Assembly (NCBI GenBank): GCA_033297205.1
Contig: MU859165.1
Location: forward strand, 59,069-123,068
From: Pseudoneurospora amorphoporcata
Taxonomy: Eukaryota; Ascomycota; Sordariomycetes; Sordariales; Sordariaceae
Reading direction: 5' to 3'
DNA length: 64,000 bases
The notes beneath the pieces were generated by a model. That model ran no database searches. It was given only the letters and a program-made list of their open reading frames with translations, and was not told the DNA's origin. Positions 21,701 through 30,520 of the stretch are shown here, piece after piece. Position 1 is the stretch's first letter, and the number at the start of each line of letters is the position of its first letter. Both the position numbers and the translations under genes were made by a program.

Positions 21701-24523
21701 ACCGCACAGCGCCAGACGAGCCGTAGTTCGGAAGCAAGTCGTCAAGGCGACTCACTGCTTGACCGTAGTAGGGCATCCTCGCGAGGTGACCAACTACGCA
21801 GTTCGGTAGACCGACAAGCGACTGAAGTGGAGAAGGCACGTCGTGACAACTACACGGGAGGTGAAGACTACGATATGCCTCATGCTCAAGAAACCCGACA
21901 ACGTGGAGAATTTCCGCTTGAGCAGCAGAGAGATGAGCACGAGCAAAACCGAGGCATGGATTACATGGAAGAAGAAAGCCACGCCCAAGCCGAGCAGGGA
22001 GAACAGGCACAAGAGCACGGCGAAGAGGAAGAAGAGGATGAGGAGGATCTCTTCCTCCTCGAAGCCATGCGTTCATCTCCCGCAGTCAAAGCCAAATATC
22101 ACTTGAAGGAGAATGATCCTACCTCCGTTCTTCCCTCCCCCCACCAGCCCCAGCCAAGCTCCCGCTGGCATACAAACAAGAGTCAGATGGTTCGCGAACA
22201 GTTGAACATGGCTGCACAAGACGAAAGTGACGAGCTGGAAGAGTATAGCCTGCTTCATTCCAGCCGGGTCAAGAGGTTCCGTCCTGCGTTGAAGCCGGTT
22301 CCGAACAAGAAGGCGAACCTTTCGGGCTTCTTCTCGTCACCCGCACCTATTCCGGACATAAGCTTGCAGGGTCCAGAGGGTAACTGTTCTCTTGTGCCTG
22401 AGCCGGAAGCGCTCAACAGGCAAAGTCAAGCCAATGGCAAGGTATCGTCTGGTTCGGGAGTCCTTTCGGAACGGTCACAAAATTTTGCTACAGGTCAGGC
22501 TGAGCGAAAGCTGGGAATGGCTCCTATCGGTCGCGTTCCTTCATCTCAACGTCTATCCGTGCCAGCTTCCCAGAAGCCGTTTCAGCCTTCACCCTTGGGC
22601 ACAGCTCCCGTGTTGTCCGGGCAACTCTCCCGACCCCTGCAACCGGCACAGCGCGTACTTCGGCACTCTTCCTCCCTCGTCGGCTCCTCTTCACCGCCAC
22701 AGCCAAGAAGTATCTACACTCCGGTCCCGCAGAAACAGAACTTCACTCCCATGCGTCGCGAACCAGGTGCTAAGCTCCCCTTGTTCGAACGTGGCGGCGG
22801 TGGTGGAAAAAAGACTGGCACTTCCACGACTGGTGTACTTCTCAAAGACAACAACGACTCAGGTTCAGGTTCAGGCACCACTCCGAATTCGATAACTGAC
22901 AAACCTAAGCAGTTGCTGTTTGGTATAAAGGAGACCATTTCCAAGTTATTCTCGGATCCACCCGCTAAGAGCGTTGAGTACGGACAACCGAACGAGAACG
23001 AGAACGAGAATGAAGAAGAGCGTGAACAGCAGCCTGAAGAAGAGGACTTGGTCTTGGACGACTACGACGAAATAGTAGAACTCGAAGAAGAACAATCGTC
23101 CGCCGCCGAGGAAGAGGAGGAAAGTTTCGAACCACCACAACAGCTTAGAGCTCTGCCCGACAAAAACTCGTCCCCCATCAAGTCTGCCTTAAGACCGCCG
23201 ACTAAGAGTCGCACGCCCGGCCGTGTGGTGGAGTTTGCCAATAGTGTACGGCAGTTGCCTACTCCTCGACGACAACGCAACGCAGACAACACCGTTTCTG
23301 AACAGAGGCGTCCTTTGGTGTTTGGGGAGCGTTCAACTCCGGTGGTTATCACCAGCTCGCCTAGTACCCATACCGAGAGCAGTCCTGTGCCTAGTCCTGC
23401 CGCTGGTGAGGAGAGGATTCGGGAGAACACTACGCCTGAGAGGTACGAGGAGGATTATCAGGACCACGAAGAAGAACACAAACCGGACGACGAGGTGGGC
23501 ATGGACGTGGGTATGGATATGGATATGGATATGGACGATGACATCGAATGGTACGAGCATGAACCGGCGCCGGCACCAGCACCAGTACCAGCAGCACGGG
23601 CATTAAGACCGCCTCCGCCGCCAATCCCTCGCCCACTGAGCCCTGGACGAGGACGGCAACAGGAACGCCAACCACAAGTACAAACACAACCACAAGTTGC
23701 TGCTGCTCCGCGTCAACCACCAGTCCAGCCACCGCTCATCAAACCGACATCCATTCTCGAAAATTCTCCCGTCATCCGCTCGGGCGTCTCTCTCTTTGGT
23801 CACGGTCGGCATAAACCACTGCCGCCTCCTATTCCGCCTTCCAACCGTAACATCGTCACGCCTTTGCAGCCTCTTCAACCTCCTCGACCGTTGCAGCCGC
23901 TCTACCCAACTTTGCCGCAACTCTCTCCTCTTGCTGAACGACAGCCCTCGATGTCGACCTCGGCCTCGGCTTCGACATCTCAACACTATAACGGCCAAGC
24001 TTCCAACGCCGCTTCCATCTCAGCCGGCGCTTCCGCCTTAGCCATCGCCACCTCTGACCAACAACTCCCCCCACCAACGCCCAACTGGACAACAATCCAC
24101 TGGGAGATCCTCTCCCAGACCATCACCCACCGCCGCACCCTCCTGACCACCAACCCTCGCGCCCTCCAAAAGGGCAAAAACAAACTCCTCCCCTTCACTC
24201 TCCAGTCCTTCCTGGGCCAAACCTACACCCCCTCCCCCTCACAAACCCAACACCACCCCCTTTCGGGCTTACCGATAGACGAGTCCGTTACCATTGAGCA
24301 ATGGCATTTGGACGTGGTTTACGAATTTCGAGAAATGTTTAGACGGGCTTGGGGCTCTGACGAGTTGTATGGGGGTGTGTTTGGGATGGATGAAAATGAA
24401 AAGGGGGGGTGGAGTGAGGGGGAAGTGGTGAGGCGGGTTTATGCGTTTTTGGTGGGGGAACGGAGGAGGATGGAGGGACGGATTGATAGGGGGAGGAGAA
24501 GGGGGAGGGGTGTGGTTTGTTAG
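15770..24523 (+). CDS. Giant disordered AT-hook repeat protein, function unknown
   Basis: One uninterrupted frame of 2917 residues with no intron. The start is the ATG in ctgccATGG; the frame upstream has no nearby ATG. Residues 1-60 are acidic, then basic, with an AT-hook (RRGRPRNQ, about 47-54); a second hook (RPRGRPPRT) lies near 155. About 540-790 is a Glu/Pro/Gln tract. About 1190-1400 is a degenerate repeat built on Gln-Ala-x-x-Ser-Phe. About 1500-1930 is a Glu/Arg/Ser/His tract with REVTEEIVEEV-type repeats. Acidic and proline-rich stretches follow, then an ordered-looking C-terminus (about 2768-2917) with WTTIHWEILSQTI and TIEQWHLDVVYEFREMFRRAW. The composition suggests a chromatin or nuclear scaffold role, but I recognise no named family. 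The 3' end converges on RPN6. Confidence 0.85.
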   Translation: MDEDEDASMMSVDDSSTSTDPLLETAATPASRSVTPAIPARQPASARRGRPRNQNQPTPRTQRVQALRESTPRKRMFELDVGDARSPQRLLVTVEAENSRVTSRSSVSRRLFQHSTPTARSIRERERTTSVTVPLRGVEDDGDDEITRVGEFVTPRPRGRPPRTATPGTALRSETPKTTTRPMRPATPGFRLREARSSSKDVLDSDVTIDFSKLGFTSGTKRRISLTPGPSSRAPKRRKNTSGTSPVRQPSLLGPGSARSKRSRPRKDSIAHNEFSALIDRDLTALKEDDSDHEPGPQAESSRDKQNRDRNRHQSEEHIRRERIFQRVPSNVILGNTGVGAPSSDAPRPDESEGDLWLDNSFNPPQGTPAAPRWNGAPRAQPSRVEQLRPEPVRRETPQLESELSHGDEYVEFADFGGGESHSDIESELDDDNATPRDTPVQPTETRLPGEEFTMIDPYSLLSMQQNSSYVEEQGHEAQNEDTRDGDTTSFYISKTIRSLRISQQEQESDERSSHNRTADYSVNPNLTTTPRAPIPSYDPLYRYSTGDNRGEAEVVKEVEQEEAHERGESPEKRHSQSARLEEDLGRVPEQEEERGPELNHEPESELALEPESDAESEAGFEPRAESRDEPEKEAEPQHEPEPEPEESDLWFHPEPRKRQRQEPQKEKQNEPEPEPEPKSAPESSDLDRAEQRQEQRNREQMESNIVQQRQPNRTSRLERERELEFEPIPENTSDFEPFPEQRSESPQEPELEPVSEPHHEEDQEQEQGFEDNLASEQQQEVGAEAQQEQAQQPKSWWSKSQNQQKARSRERELDVNVHGNVGVDSSYRSRDYDNFETQESSVLYHGHLRRESRGALPPEPSSPLFRKSQTDVQQQTTKTIIQPSVERPSSVNKSTPFYASNSILTPDETPSPVPPEPRDYDFQYDFGAHANAEADGDEGAELNDDEQREPTESAEPALDEEMPSSPPTGSFSRHEQPRPEPPLRRARSNSNETPADRVTSLTSPGLPALNPQNLMPPPDSQNRPALFPIIRAGEALRQVTSDPPSPPGRGSFLRSPFRGMPGVQDSHSPSPSASRVSQSQPQPQPLPQAQFETTPNQPERSGFGLFNSIKNLVAQGAQVLSPGNASRQASESSRQASAAAGTSTSSPMEIVMDDPFGPDPPGSSRGSTGRNSLFGSMMSKRGSGGSQDASGTAGASVSFEKRDQASASASTSFERQSRASSGSERQGHGYNGFGRQAEENGGFGRGRQGDAGFGSQRVIFGEPHVQDSFSFDRQRQPNTGFGEYRAQASTSFERPTQAETSFGGRSQANTSFGRQAHASTSFDRSQAQASSSHAIKRPSVTTKFDRQHQPNTSFEHQQAEASITHDRQAQAGTSFASQRQASTISSSTRQPQPNPIFGGTTKAASSFSEREQHEHEHEAMDWQAEEESGHSHEINVTRDRSASASLGFHHDSSRNHHDSSAGVGERTATRQESSTRENSTRKSASVREDHPHRRQPSEPEPEARAHGYREVVETETVTEEREEERVWGGYEGDASAKARSSGFRESSNSHSGSRRHERPETSTQGSSVREDDREPEPRARFRKTVEVETVTEEREEEIIYGYGGHGSDARARSSFRNSSHSSGRHRHGRDGQSRHGSSRHGSRRGSRHVSEERETAREEERERSEGRERGRSREVTEEIVEEVREEYEHEHESGHYHSGGRSRHGSSHSNRSDRGKVSSSSRQRSEEQETRTKDDRERRERGEREVTEEITEEVREEYEHEHESEHYHTGGRSREEASRRHGSSSRSNRSDRGKASSASSSRGHVYRQPSSEQEARKVREVTEEIVEEERHEYEEERGGHRSSHVEESHRHWSRGPPRGSQSSRASESTRRDDHRRGGSGERETTTREVTKVDEEDERHEYEEEERGGHSSGYVEESSHRQQESQSDRGGGSWQRHHQRSSAERERGEAEESRDDFAEGSQEHRTSRGSEASRQGETAQRQTSRSSEASRQGDSLLDRSRASSRGDQLRSSVDRQATEVEKARRDNYTGGEDYDMPHAQETRQRGEFPLEQQRDEHEQNRGMDYMEEESHAQAEQGEQAQEHGEEEEEDEEDLFLLEAMRSSPAVKAKYHLKENDPTSVLPSPHQPQPSSRWHTNKSQMVREQLNMAAQDESDELEEYSLLHSSRVKRFRPALKPVPNKKANLSGFFSSPAPIPDISLQGPEGNCSLVPEPEALNRQSQANGKVSSGSGVLSERSQNFATGQAERKLGMAPIGRVPSSQRLSVPASQKPFQPSPLGTAPVLSGQLSRPLQPAQRVLRHSSSLVGSSSPPQPRSIYTPVPQKQNFTPMRREPGAKLPLFERGGGGGKKTGTSTTGVLLKDNNDSGSGSGTTPNSITDKPKQLLFGIKETISKLFSDPPAKSVEYGQPNENENENEEEREQQPEEEDLVLDDYDEIVELEEEQSSAAEEEEESFEPPQQLRALPDKNSSPIKSALRPPTKSRTPGRVVEFANSVRQLPTPRRQRNADNTVSEQRRPLVFGERSTPVVITSSPSTHTESSPVPSPAAGEERIRENTTPERYEEDYQDHEEEHKPDDEVGMDVGMDMDMDMDDDIEWYEHEPAPAPAPVPAARALRPPPPPIPRPLSPGRGRQQERQPQVQTQPQVAAAPRQPPVQPPLIKPTSILENSPVIRSGVSLFGHGRHKPLPPPIPPSNRNIVTPLQPLQPPRPLQPLYPTLPQLSPLAERQPSMSTSASASTSQHYNGQASNAASISAGASALAIATSDQQLPPPTPNWTTIHWEILSQTITHRRTLLTTNPRALQKGKNKLLPFTLQSFLGQTYTPSPSQTQHHPLSGLPIDESVTIEQWHLDVVYEFREMFRRAWGSDELYGGVFGMDENEKGGWSEGEVVRRVYAFLVGERRRMEGRIDRGRRRGRGVVC
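19341..19990 (+). repeat. Degenerate Gln-Ala-Ser-Phe coding repeats
   Basis: Inside the giant gene, a unit of about 13-15 codons recurs roughly a dozen times: variants of QANTSFGRQAHASTSFDR, with Ser-Phe or Gly-Phe followed by Asp/Glu/Gly-Arg-Gln. The spaced aromatics recall phenylalanine-spacer disordered proteins, but the motif is mostly SF, not FG, so I do not call it a nucleoporin. Confidence 0.7.
20266..21560 (+). repeat. Charged coding repeats (VTEE units) in the giant gene
   Basis: Two families follow each other. First, two copies of a module with EVETVTEEREEE-like cores, at about 20300 and 20520. Then four copies of a module opening with REVT (REVTEEIVEEV, REVTEEITEEV, REVTEEIVEEE, REVTKVDEED) at about 20790, 21004, 21227 and 21431, a period near 204-223 bases. 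Copies share trailing EYEHEHES or HEYEEE segments and Ser/Arg-rich linkers. Identity decays between copies, so duplication is not recent. Confidence 0.75.
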
Positions 24524-24964
24524 TTGTTGTTGTCGCGTGTCGTGTGTCGTGTAGTGAATATAGAGATATGTATTTGTTGTGGTTATGGATGGAATAAGGG
24601 TGTAGGGATTATAGGGAGAAGAGAAGAGAACAAGAGAAGAAGAAGAGTGAAACAAGGACTGGATACCCAAAGTATGAATTGCATGAGTAGGAGATACCAA
24701 GTTTGTTGTTAAGGGTTCTTTGTACAGACATTGGTTGTTTCTACTTTTCTGGAATTTGGATTTACATACAATATCACATTTTTGCAACACTACCACTACC
24801 AAAGACTCAAAACTCAAATATATTCATGCGGTTTATCGTGCTCATTTCGATACGCCCAACTAATATCATATCTAAGCGTAATGTTACAGACAAACCTCAG
24901 AATATTGTAAAACCCTGAACCATCCATCCCTTTAAACCCGACTTCTTCTGTCCAGAGTAGTTGC
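24524..24964. other. Convergent intergenic spacer
   Basis: About 440 bases between the 3' ends of the giant gene and RPN6. Nothing else is seen. Confidence 0.6.
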
Positions 24965-26387
24965 TTACTCAAGCTGAGAGGCCTGGTTCGTATAAAGCAC
25001 ATCAACCACATTGCTAAGCTTCTCAATGGTCTTCAGCGCCGCATCGTACGCATCATCCCGGTGCGTCTCATCGTAGATGATGAGGCAGCCGGCACCCTGG
25101 TCCAGCACACCGATGATCACCTTATCCAGGATCATCTGTGACAGCTTCCTTTCCACCTGCTGGGTGTCCAGGCCGACCATCTTGGCGATATGGTCAATTT
25201 CCACGCGGCTGAAGGGCTCGATGACCTTGATCAGGTTCTGCTCCAACATGGCATCGTACAGGCGTCGCAGGTGGTTGCGGATGAAGGTGTCGCTGCCGAG
25301 CTCGTACCGGTAGGCGGCCAGGGCGCGCTCGTACTCTTCGAGCGATCGGTTGCTGTGAGCGCGGGCGATGGCCTTCATGGCCTCGAGCGACTTGCCGGCG
25401 TACTTGACGGCCTGCTTGGAGGTCATGAGCTGGTTGACGTCGTCGGCGAGGTTGAGCATGATCTTGCAGAGAAGCATGTACTGCAGGGCGGCCTGGGCCC
25501 GCTGCGGCTCGTCCTGCGTGTGGTAGCCGTCCAGCGCCTCGATGAAGTAGCTGAAAGCTGTCTGGAAGTCCTTGTCCTCGGCGTGCAGCATGCCCGACTG
25601 CATGTCCAGGTTGGCCTGGAGCAGAGGAGGGGTGTAGACCGAGGCGGCGCTCGTGCGCGCGCTGGTGAGGGCGGCGCGGGCCTTGGCGATGTTGCCGAGG
25701 GCGTGGTATACCCGCGACTCGAGCAGCTGGACTTCGACGAGGACGAGCTTGTCGTCCATGCGCTTGAGCTCACGGAGGAGCCCGTTGATGAGCGTCAGGG
25801 CGTCATAGTAGGATTGCTTGGCCATGTACAAGGTGACGAGACGGGTTTCGAGGTTCTGGCGGAGGAAGGAGCGGCGCTCTGATGTGGCCCATTCTATACA
25901 CGACTTGGTCACCGAGATCTGGACGTCGAGGGAGTCGGGGATGGGTTCGAAGAGGTCGAGCAGCTGGCGGACTATATGTATGGACAAGTATTAGTATCCT
26001 TCTAAGCTTGTATACCAGAGCTAAGCTGATGGCGGGCTTGTCCGTACCGAGCTTTGCCGTCTTTGCCTTTGCGAACGAAGAAAGAACTGTGCGGCTCTGA
26101 GTGACGAGGTCTACGAGGCCTTGTGTGTTCCTGTGGCAGGTAATGGGAGGTTAGTGACCATGCCCCTCCTCGGTGACCTCGACATACACCCGCCACTCTT
26201 ACTTCTCGTCGCGATAGAGCTCTCCCAAGTGAATCAAAGCTGTCTCGTATTCCCGAATGGCCGCGTCAGAGGTGACTGATGGCGGCTTGGAGATGATGTC
26301 CTTGTAAATCTGCTCGGCCTGGCGGGGATCGGTCGAGACCACCTTCTGCGCCTCGCGCACTCTCTCTGATGCTTCGCCCTGGGCCAT
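24965..26387 (-). CDS. rpn6: 26S proteasome lid subunit RPN6 (PSMD11)
   Basis: RPN6 is a PCI-domain lid subunit that clamps the lid and base of the 19S particle to the 20S core. Exons 26387-26203, 26130-26048 and 25971-24965 give 424 residues, the family length. The helical-repeat N-half includes REYETALIHLGELYRDEKNT and FEPIPDSLDVQISVTKSCIEWA; the middle has DALTLINGLLRELKRMDDK; the C-terminal winged-helix PCI part has FSRVEIDHIAKMVGLDTQQVE, LSQMILDKVIIGVLDQGAG and TIEKLSNVVDVLYTNQASQL. Both introns begin gta and end ag and keep phase. It is divergent from SOF1 over 720 bases. Confidence 0.96.
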
Positions 26388-27107
26388 TGTGTCGTGTGCT
26401 GTTGGTCTCGGTCGCCAAGTGGGTGATCGGTGGTAGAATAAATCGAGAATTCGACTATCGAATGTGGTGATGATTAATCGAGGTCGTGGTGGGATATGCG
26501 GCGTACCGGTGGTCGCAGAGTGTCGTCGGAGACGGTTGGTGATTGGAGGTAGGTTGTTTGGGTGTTGAAGTTGGACCTTCGTGACGAACCTCACCACAGC
26601 AAGCTGTTACCCAAGGGAAGTGCAGGCGGCATGTCCACTAAACGAGACCACGCACTGTAGTACGTACCGCTAGGTTGCCAGGCGCGACGTAATTTAGCTG
26701 GAGACATGCACCTTACTACAGATCCCTGCCATCTCACGGCAGGCAAGCCCAGCTCTCATGCCCCTGTCCATCGAGACTAAGTCTTTAGGAAAGCGCCAAG
26801 AAGGCGGTCAAGAGTCTTGCCGCCAGACCCCGCCAAAATTTCTCCAGAGGAAGGGGACAGGAGCTGTCAAACTGCCCTGTGTCCGACTGTGCTCCCCCAA
26901 ATTCAAGTTGGCGACAGACACTCCCCGGCATCCATCCATCCCAAGGTCGGGACCGTATCACAGCACCTGGGCTTTGTGAGTTCCTTTGGTGAACCGAGAG
27001 ACTTCACCCCTACCAGTCAGTTATTATACAACTCATCAACATCGTTACACTCGATACTTTTCGGCCTCGACAGCCTTCCATCTACAACACCCTTCGACAT
27101 CGTCATC
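26388..27107. other. Divergent promoter, RPN6 / SOF1
   Basis: About 720 bases between divergent starts. I looked for a perfect proteasome-associated control element (GGTGGCAAA) and found none. Confidence 0.5.
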
Positions 27108-28588
27108 ATGAAGGTAGTTGGCCTACCATACGCGACGCCGATCGACATGCGCAAACCTAGTTCCAGCCTCACTCACGACTGACACTTCTGCAACAGATCA
27201 AAGCCCTCAGCCGAAACATCTCGGCCCAGCAAGCCCCCGGTAACGACGTCACCCGCGCACCCCGTAACCTTGCGCCCGAACTCCATCCTTTCGAGCGCGC
27301 TCGCGAGTACAAGCGAGCCCTCAATGCCGTCAAGTTGGAGAGAGTCTTCGCCAAGCCCTTCCTCGGTCAGCTAGGAAATGGCCACGTCCAGGGTGTCTAC
27401 AGCATGGCCAAGGACAAGAACTCGCTATCTACGGTCGCTTCCGGTGCTGGTGACGGTATCGTCAAGGTCTGGGATCTAACAACACGGGACGAAGCATGGA
27501 AGGCCGCCGCCCACAACAACATCGTCAAGGGAATGACCTTCACCAACGACAAGAAGCTCCTCACATGCGCCACCGACGGCATCAAGCTTTGGGACCCTTA
27601 TACCCAGTCCGACACTCCTACGCCTCTCGCGACATGGCAGGAAGGTGGTCCATACACGGCCCTCTCGTTCCATCGTACCGCCAACTCGTTCGTCGCCTCC
27701 TCGGGCGCCGGCTGCATTCGTGTTTGGGATCTGGAGCACAGCACGGCTCCTCAGACAATACAGTGGCCGAACCACACAGACACCATCACCGACGTTTGCT
27801 TCAACCAGGTCGAGACCTCAATCGTTGGTTCCGTCGGCACCGATCGCTCCGTTATTCTCTTCGATTTGCGCACCAACATGCCCGTCATCAAGACTGTTCT
27901 CAAGTTCGCCGCCAACCGTATTGTCTTCAACCCCATGGAGGCCATGAACATGGCCGTTGCCTCGGAAGATCACAACATTTACCTTTTCGACGCCAGGAAC
28001 TTCACCAAAGCTCAAAACATCCAGAAGGGTCACGTTGCGGCGGTTATGGACGTCGAGTTCTCTCCTACCGGTGAGGAGCTCGTGTCTGGTTCGTACGATC
28101 GCACAATCAGGGTGTGGCGCCGCGACCAGGGCATGTCTCGCGACGTTTACCACACCAAGCGTATGCAGAGGGTGTTCCGGACTACCTGGACCATGGACTC
28201 CAAGTACCTTCTCAGCGGTAGTGACGACGTAAGTCTTTTCCTTTGGGTTTTTAAACTCTTTGATCAGCATGGCTAACGCGATATACAGGGTAACATCCGC
28301 TTGTGGCGTGCCAATGCCTCGGAGCGCAGCGGCGTCAAGGCGACCAAGCAGAGACAGGCGCTCGAGTACAACAAGACCTTGGTCGAGAGGTATTCGCACA
28401 TGCCCGAGATCAAGCGCATCTCCCGTCACAGACACTTGCCCAAGGTGGTCAAGAAGGCGGCCGAGATCAAGCGCGAGGAGCTTGCGGCTATCAAGAGGAG
28501 GGAGGAGAATGAGAGGAAACACACCGTCAAGCAGTTCGAGAAGCGCAAGGCGGAGAGAGAGAAGGCCATCCTGGCCAAGCTGGAGTAA
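27108..28588 (+). CDS. sof1: SOF1/DCAF13 WD-repeat ribosome biogenesis factor
   Basis: SOF1 is a WD40 component of the U3-containing small-subunit processome, needed for 18S rRNA maturation in the nucleolus. Three exons: 27108-27113 (only two codons, Met-Lys), 27197-28228 and 28289-28588, giving 445 residues. The family N-terminus is clear (IKALSRNISAQQAPGNDVTR, then ELHPFERAREYKRALNA). WD repeats run from about residue 65 (SGAGDGIVKVWDL, SGAGCIRVWDLE, GSYDRTIRVWRRD, LSGSDDGNIRLWRANASER). The C-terminal Sof1 domain includes EIKRISRHRHLPKVVKKAAEIK and a basic helical tail. The six-base first exon is supported by the fit of MKIKALS to the family start. Confidence 0.95.
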
Positions 28589-29124
28589 TTGTGTTGGTGT
28601 TCTGAGCTTTCGTGTGCCATGTGGTTTGTGCGGTCTCTCACGCTTCACGCTATTTATGCGTTTATTATTTTCTTTGCATTGGGCGGCGTTTCTTGTTAAT
28701 GGGTAAATTGCCAGGCTATTTTATTCATGAGGCGATAGGCAGCGGAGTCTCACTCGGTTTATATACGGAGTTCGATACCCCATATTCAAGGGCATATTCT
28801 TTTCCATGTTATTCTGTACTTCATCGGGCCTACACCACGCTTCAAGGCGGCCTGTGAACTCCTCGCCGCCTTTGCTCCCTGCATTGCCACTTTTTTTCCC
28901 ATTTCTATTTCCTTCGATCTCTCATTCTCATCATATCAATGCATATCAGTATGTTCTTGGAGAGTTGATCGGGGGCTCATCCGTAAGCTTTGATGTGGGC
29001 TACGTCGGGCTGGAAACTCATTGATAGAAAAGGATGTACGTTGACTAAACGGATGATCCCGACGTGCTAATCAGGCTATTCATAGGTAGACACTACGCTA
29101 TTACGTCTCAGGCGTTCGGCATTC
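28589..29124. other. Intergenic
   Basis: SOF1 3' flank and the sequence before the HET relic. No gene is seen. Confidence 0.6.
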
Positions 29125-30520
29125 ATGTATTCTATGAATACTCGCTGTCCAGGCTGTCCAGGCTGTCACATTCGGAAGTCATTCTCTTCACCATACCAGC
29201 ATCATTCCCCTAACTTTTGTCCATACCTGTTCACCAACCTTCTTGTCCTTTTCCACCACGAGCTGCATGGTATCAACAAATACCCGAGTCGTCGATTTGG
29301 AATAATTCGGTACAATCTTGCCGGCGCAAGCATCTGAGGTGCCTTATCTGTAGTCGGAGAAACGCCCTGCCCGACGTACAAAGCGCTTTCTTACGAATGG
29401 GGCCTTCCCCCTTCAGACCCCTCAAACACTCCTACGATACTTCTCGACAACTACCCCATTTGCATCCGCCAAAACTTGCATGATGCCTTCCAAAGCATCC
29501 TCTACAATCACCATCGACTTTACGGTAAATCGCCCCTCTACCTCTGTGTGGACGCCCTTTGCATCAACCAGCTGGATGAACAGGAAAAGGGCCACCGGGT
29601 CCAATTGATGAGGAAGATCTATCAGACCGCGAAGATGGTGGTTGTATGGTTGGGAATGGGAGATCATCGCATTGATAGAGCAATGGCGTTGATTAACAGT
29701 ATGGATGGGCAGGGTCTGAAACAGTATCTGGAAGAACGAATAAAAGAACAAAGATTCCATTTTGAGGAACGACGGGGATTTTTCTGTATTACTATGCGAC
29801 GTACTGGACAAGGGTGTGGACCTTGCAGGAGTTCGTGGTGGCGAGGGACTATGTGGTTTTATGCAATCGGGCGTTTGTTACAAAGAAATGTTTCGAGCAA
29901 TTGCTGAGGACTCTCGAAGGTATGATGACGGCTTTCTCAGTGATATGGGACATTGAGCAAGAGAAATGGATGTATCCGACCTGGCCGTTGGACTGGTTGC
30001 TAGAGGCTCCGATAAATCTGACTATCACGCTTAGGGATTCTGGACGGTCGGGAGTGACTTCCCCCCAATAACGCTTGATAGGTGGCTGGATACGCTGTGC
30101 AATGGACACGGGCCATTCAAGGCGACAGATCCCAGAGACTATATCTTTGCACTCTTGGGAATCTCATATGATGGAGCAGAAATTATACCCAATTATTCAC
30201 TGTCAACATGGGAGGTATACCGCATGGCCATGTCAACCCGGCAAGCGAGGTCTATAATATCGTCCGATGAGAACTGTTCCAGTTACCCATCTGGGCTCGA
30301 AACTCCTCAAAATATTGGTCCACAGCTAAAAGCGACAGGCATTGCAATCATTGGCAGAAACGATTTTTACCTACGTTGGGCAAAGCTCATGGGGATTCCA
30401 GAGGATCGGGCTAGGGCACTGAGGCAAATGTTAAAATCGGAAGGAGGGAGAAAGTCGGGACCAATATCAGGACACCTGGGGTACCTAATTCCAGTTCACT
30501 CAATACTCCGCAGACTTTGA
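29125..30520 (+). pseudogene. Decayed HET-domain (heterokaryon incompatibility) gene
   Basis: HET proteins mediate non-self recognition and cell death after fungal cell fusion. The relic keeps the family landmarks in order: CPTYKALSYEWG (about 29365), LYLCVDALCINQLDEQEKG with LMRKIYQTAKMVVVWLGMGD (about 29540-29660), YWTRVWTLQEFVVARDYVV (about 29800) and DPRDYIFALLGISYDG (about 30128). It cannot be read through. A TGA at 29335-29337 falls before the domain, the frame changes near 29781-29793 just before YWTRVW, and it changes again at a run of six C near 30062. The sequence stops at 30518-30520 soon after the domain, so much of a normal C-terminus may be gone. The true start is unclear; the ATG at 29125 is simply in frame with the first segment. 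Confidence 0.8.

Noticed and set aside
25190..25882. 230-codon frame antisense to RPN6
   Set aside because: Mirror of the biased RPN6 codons; composition is low in complexity and matches nothing.
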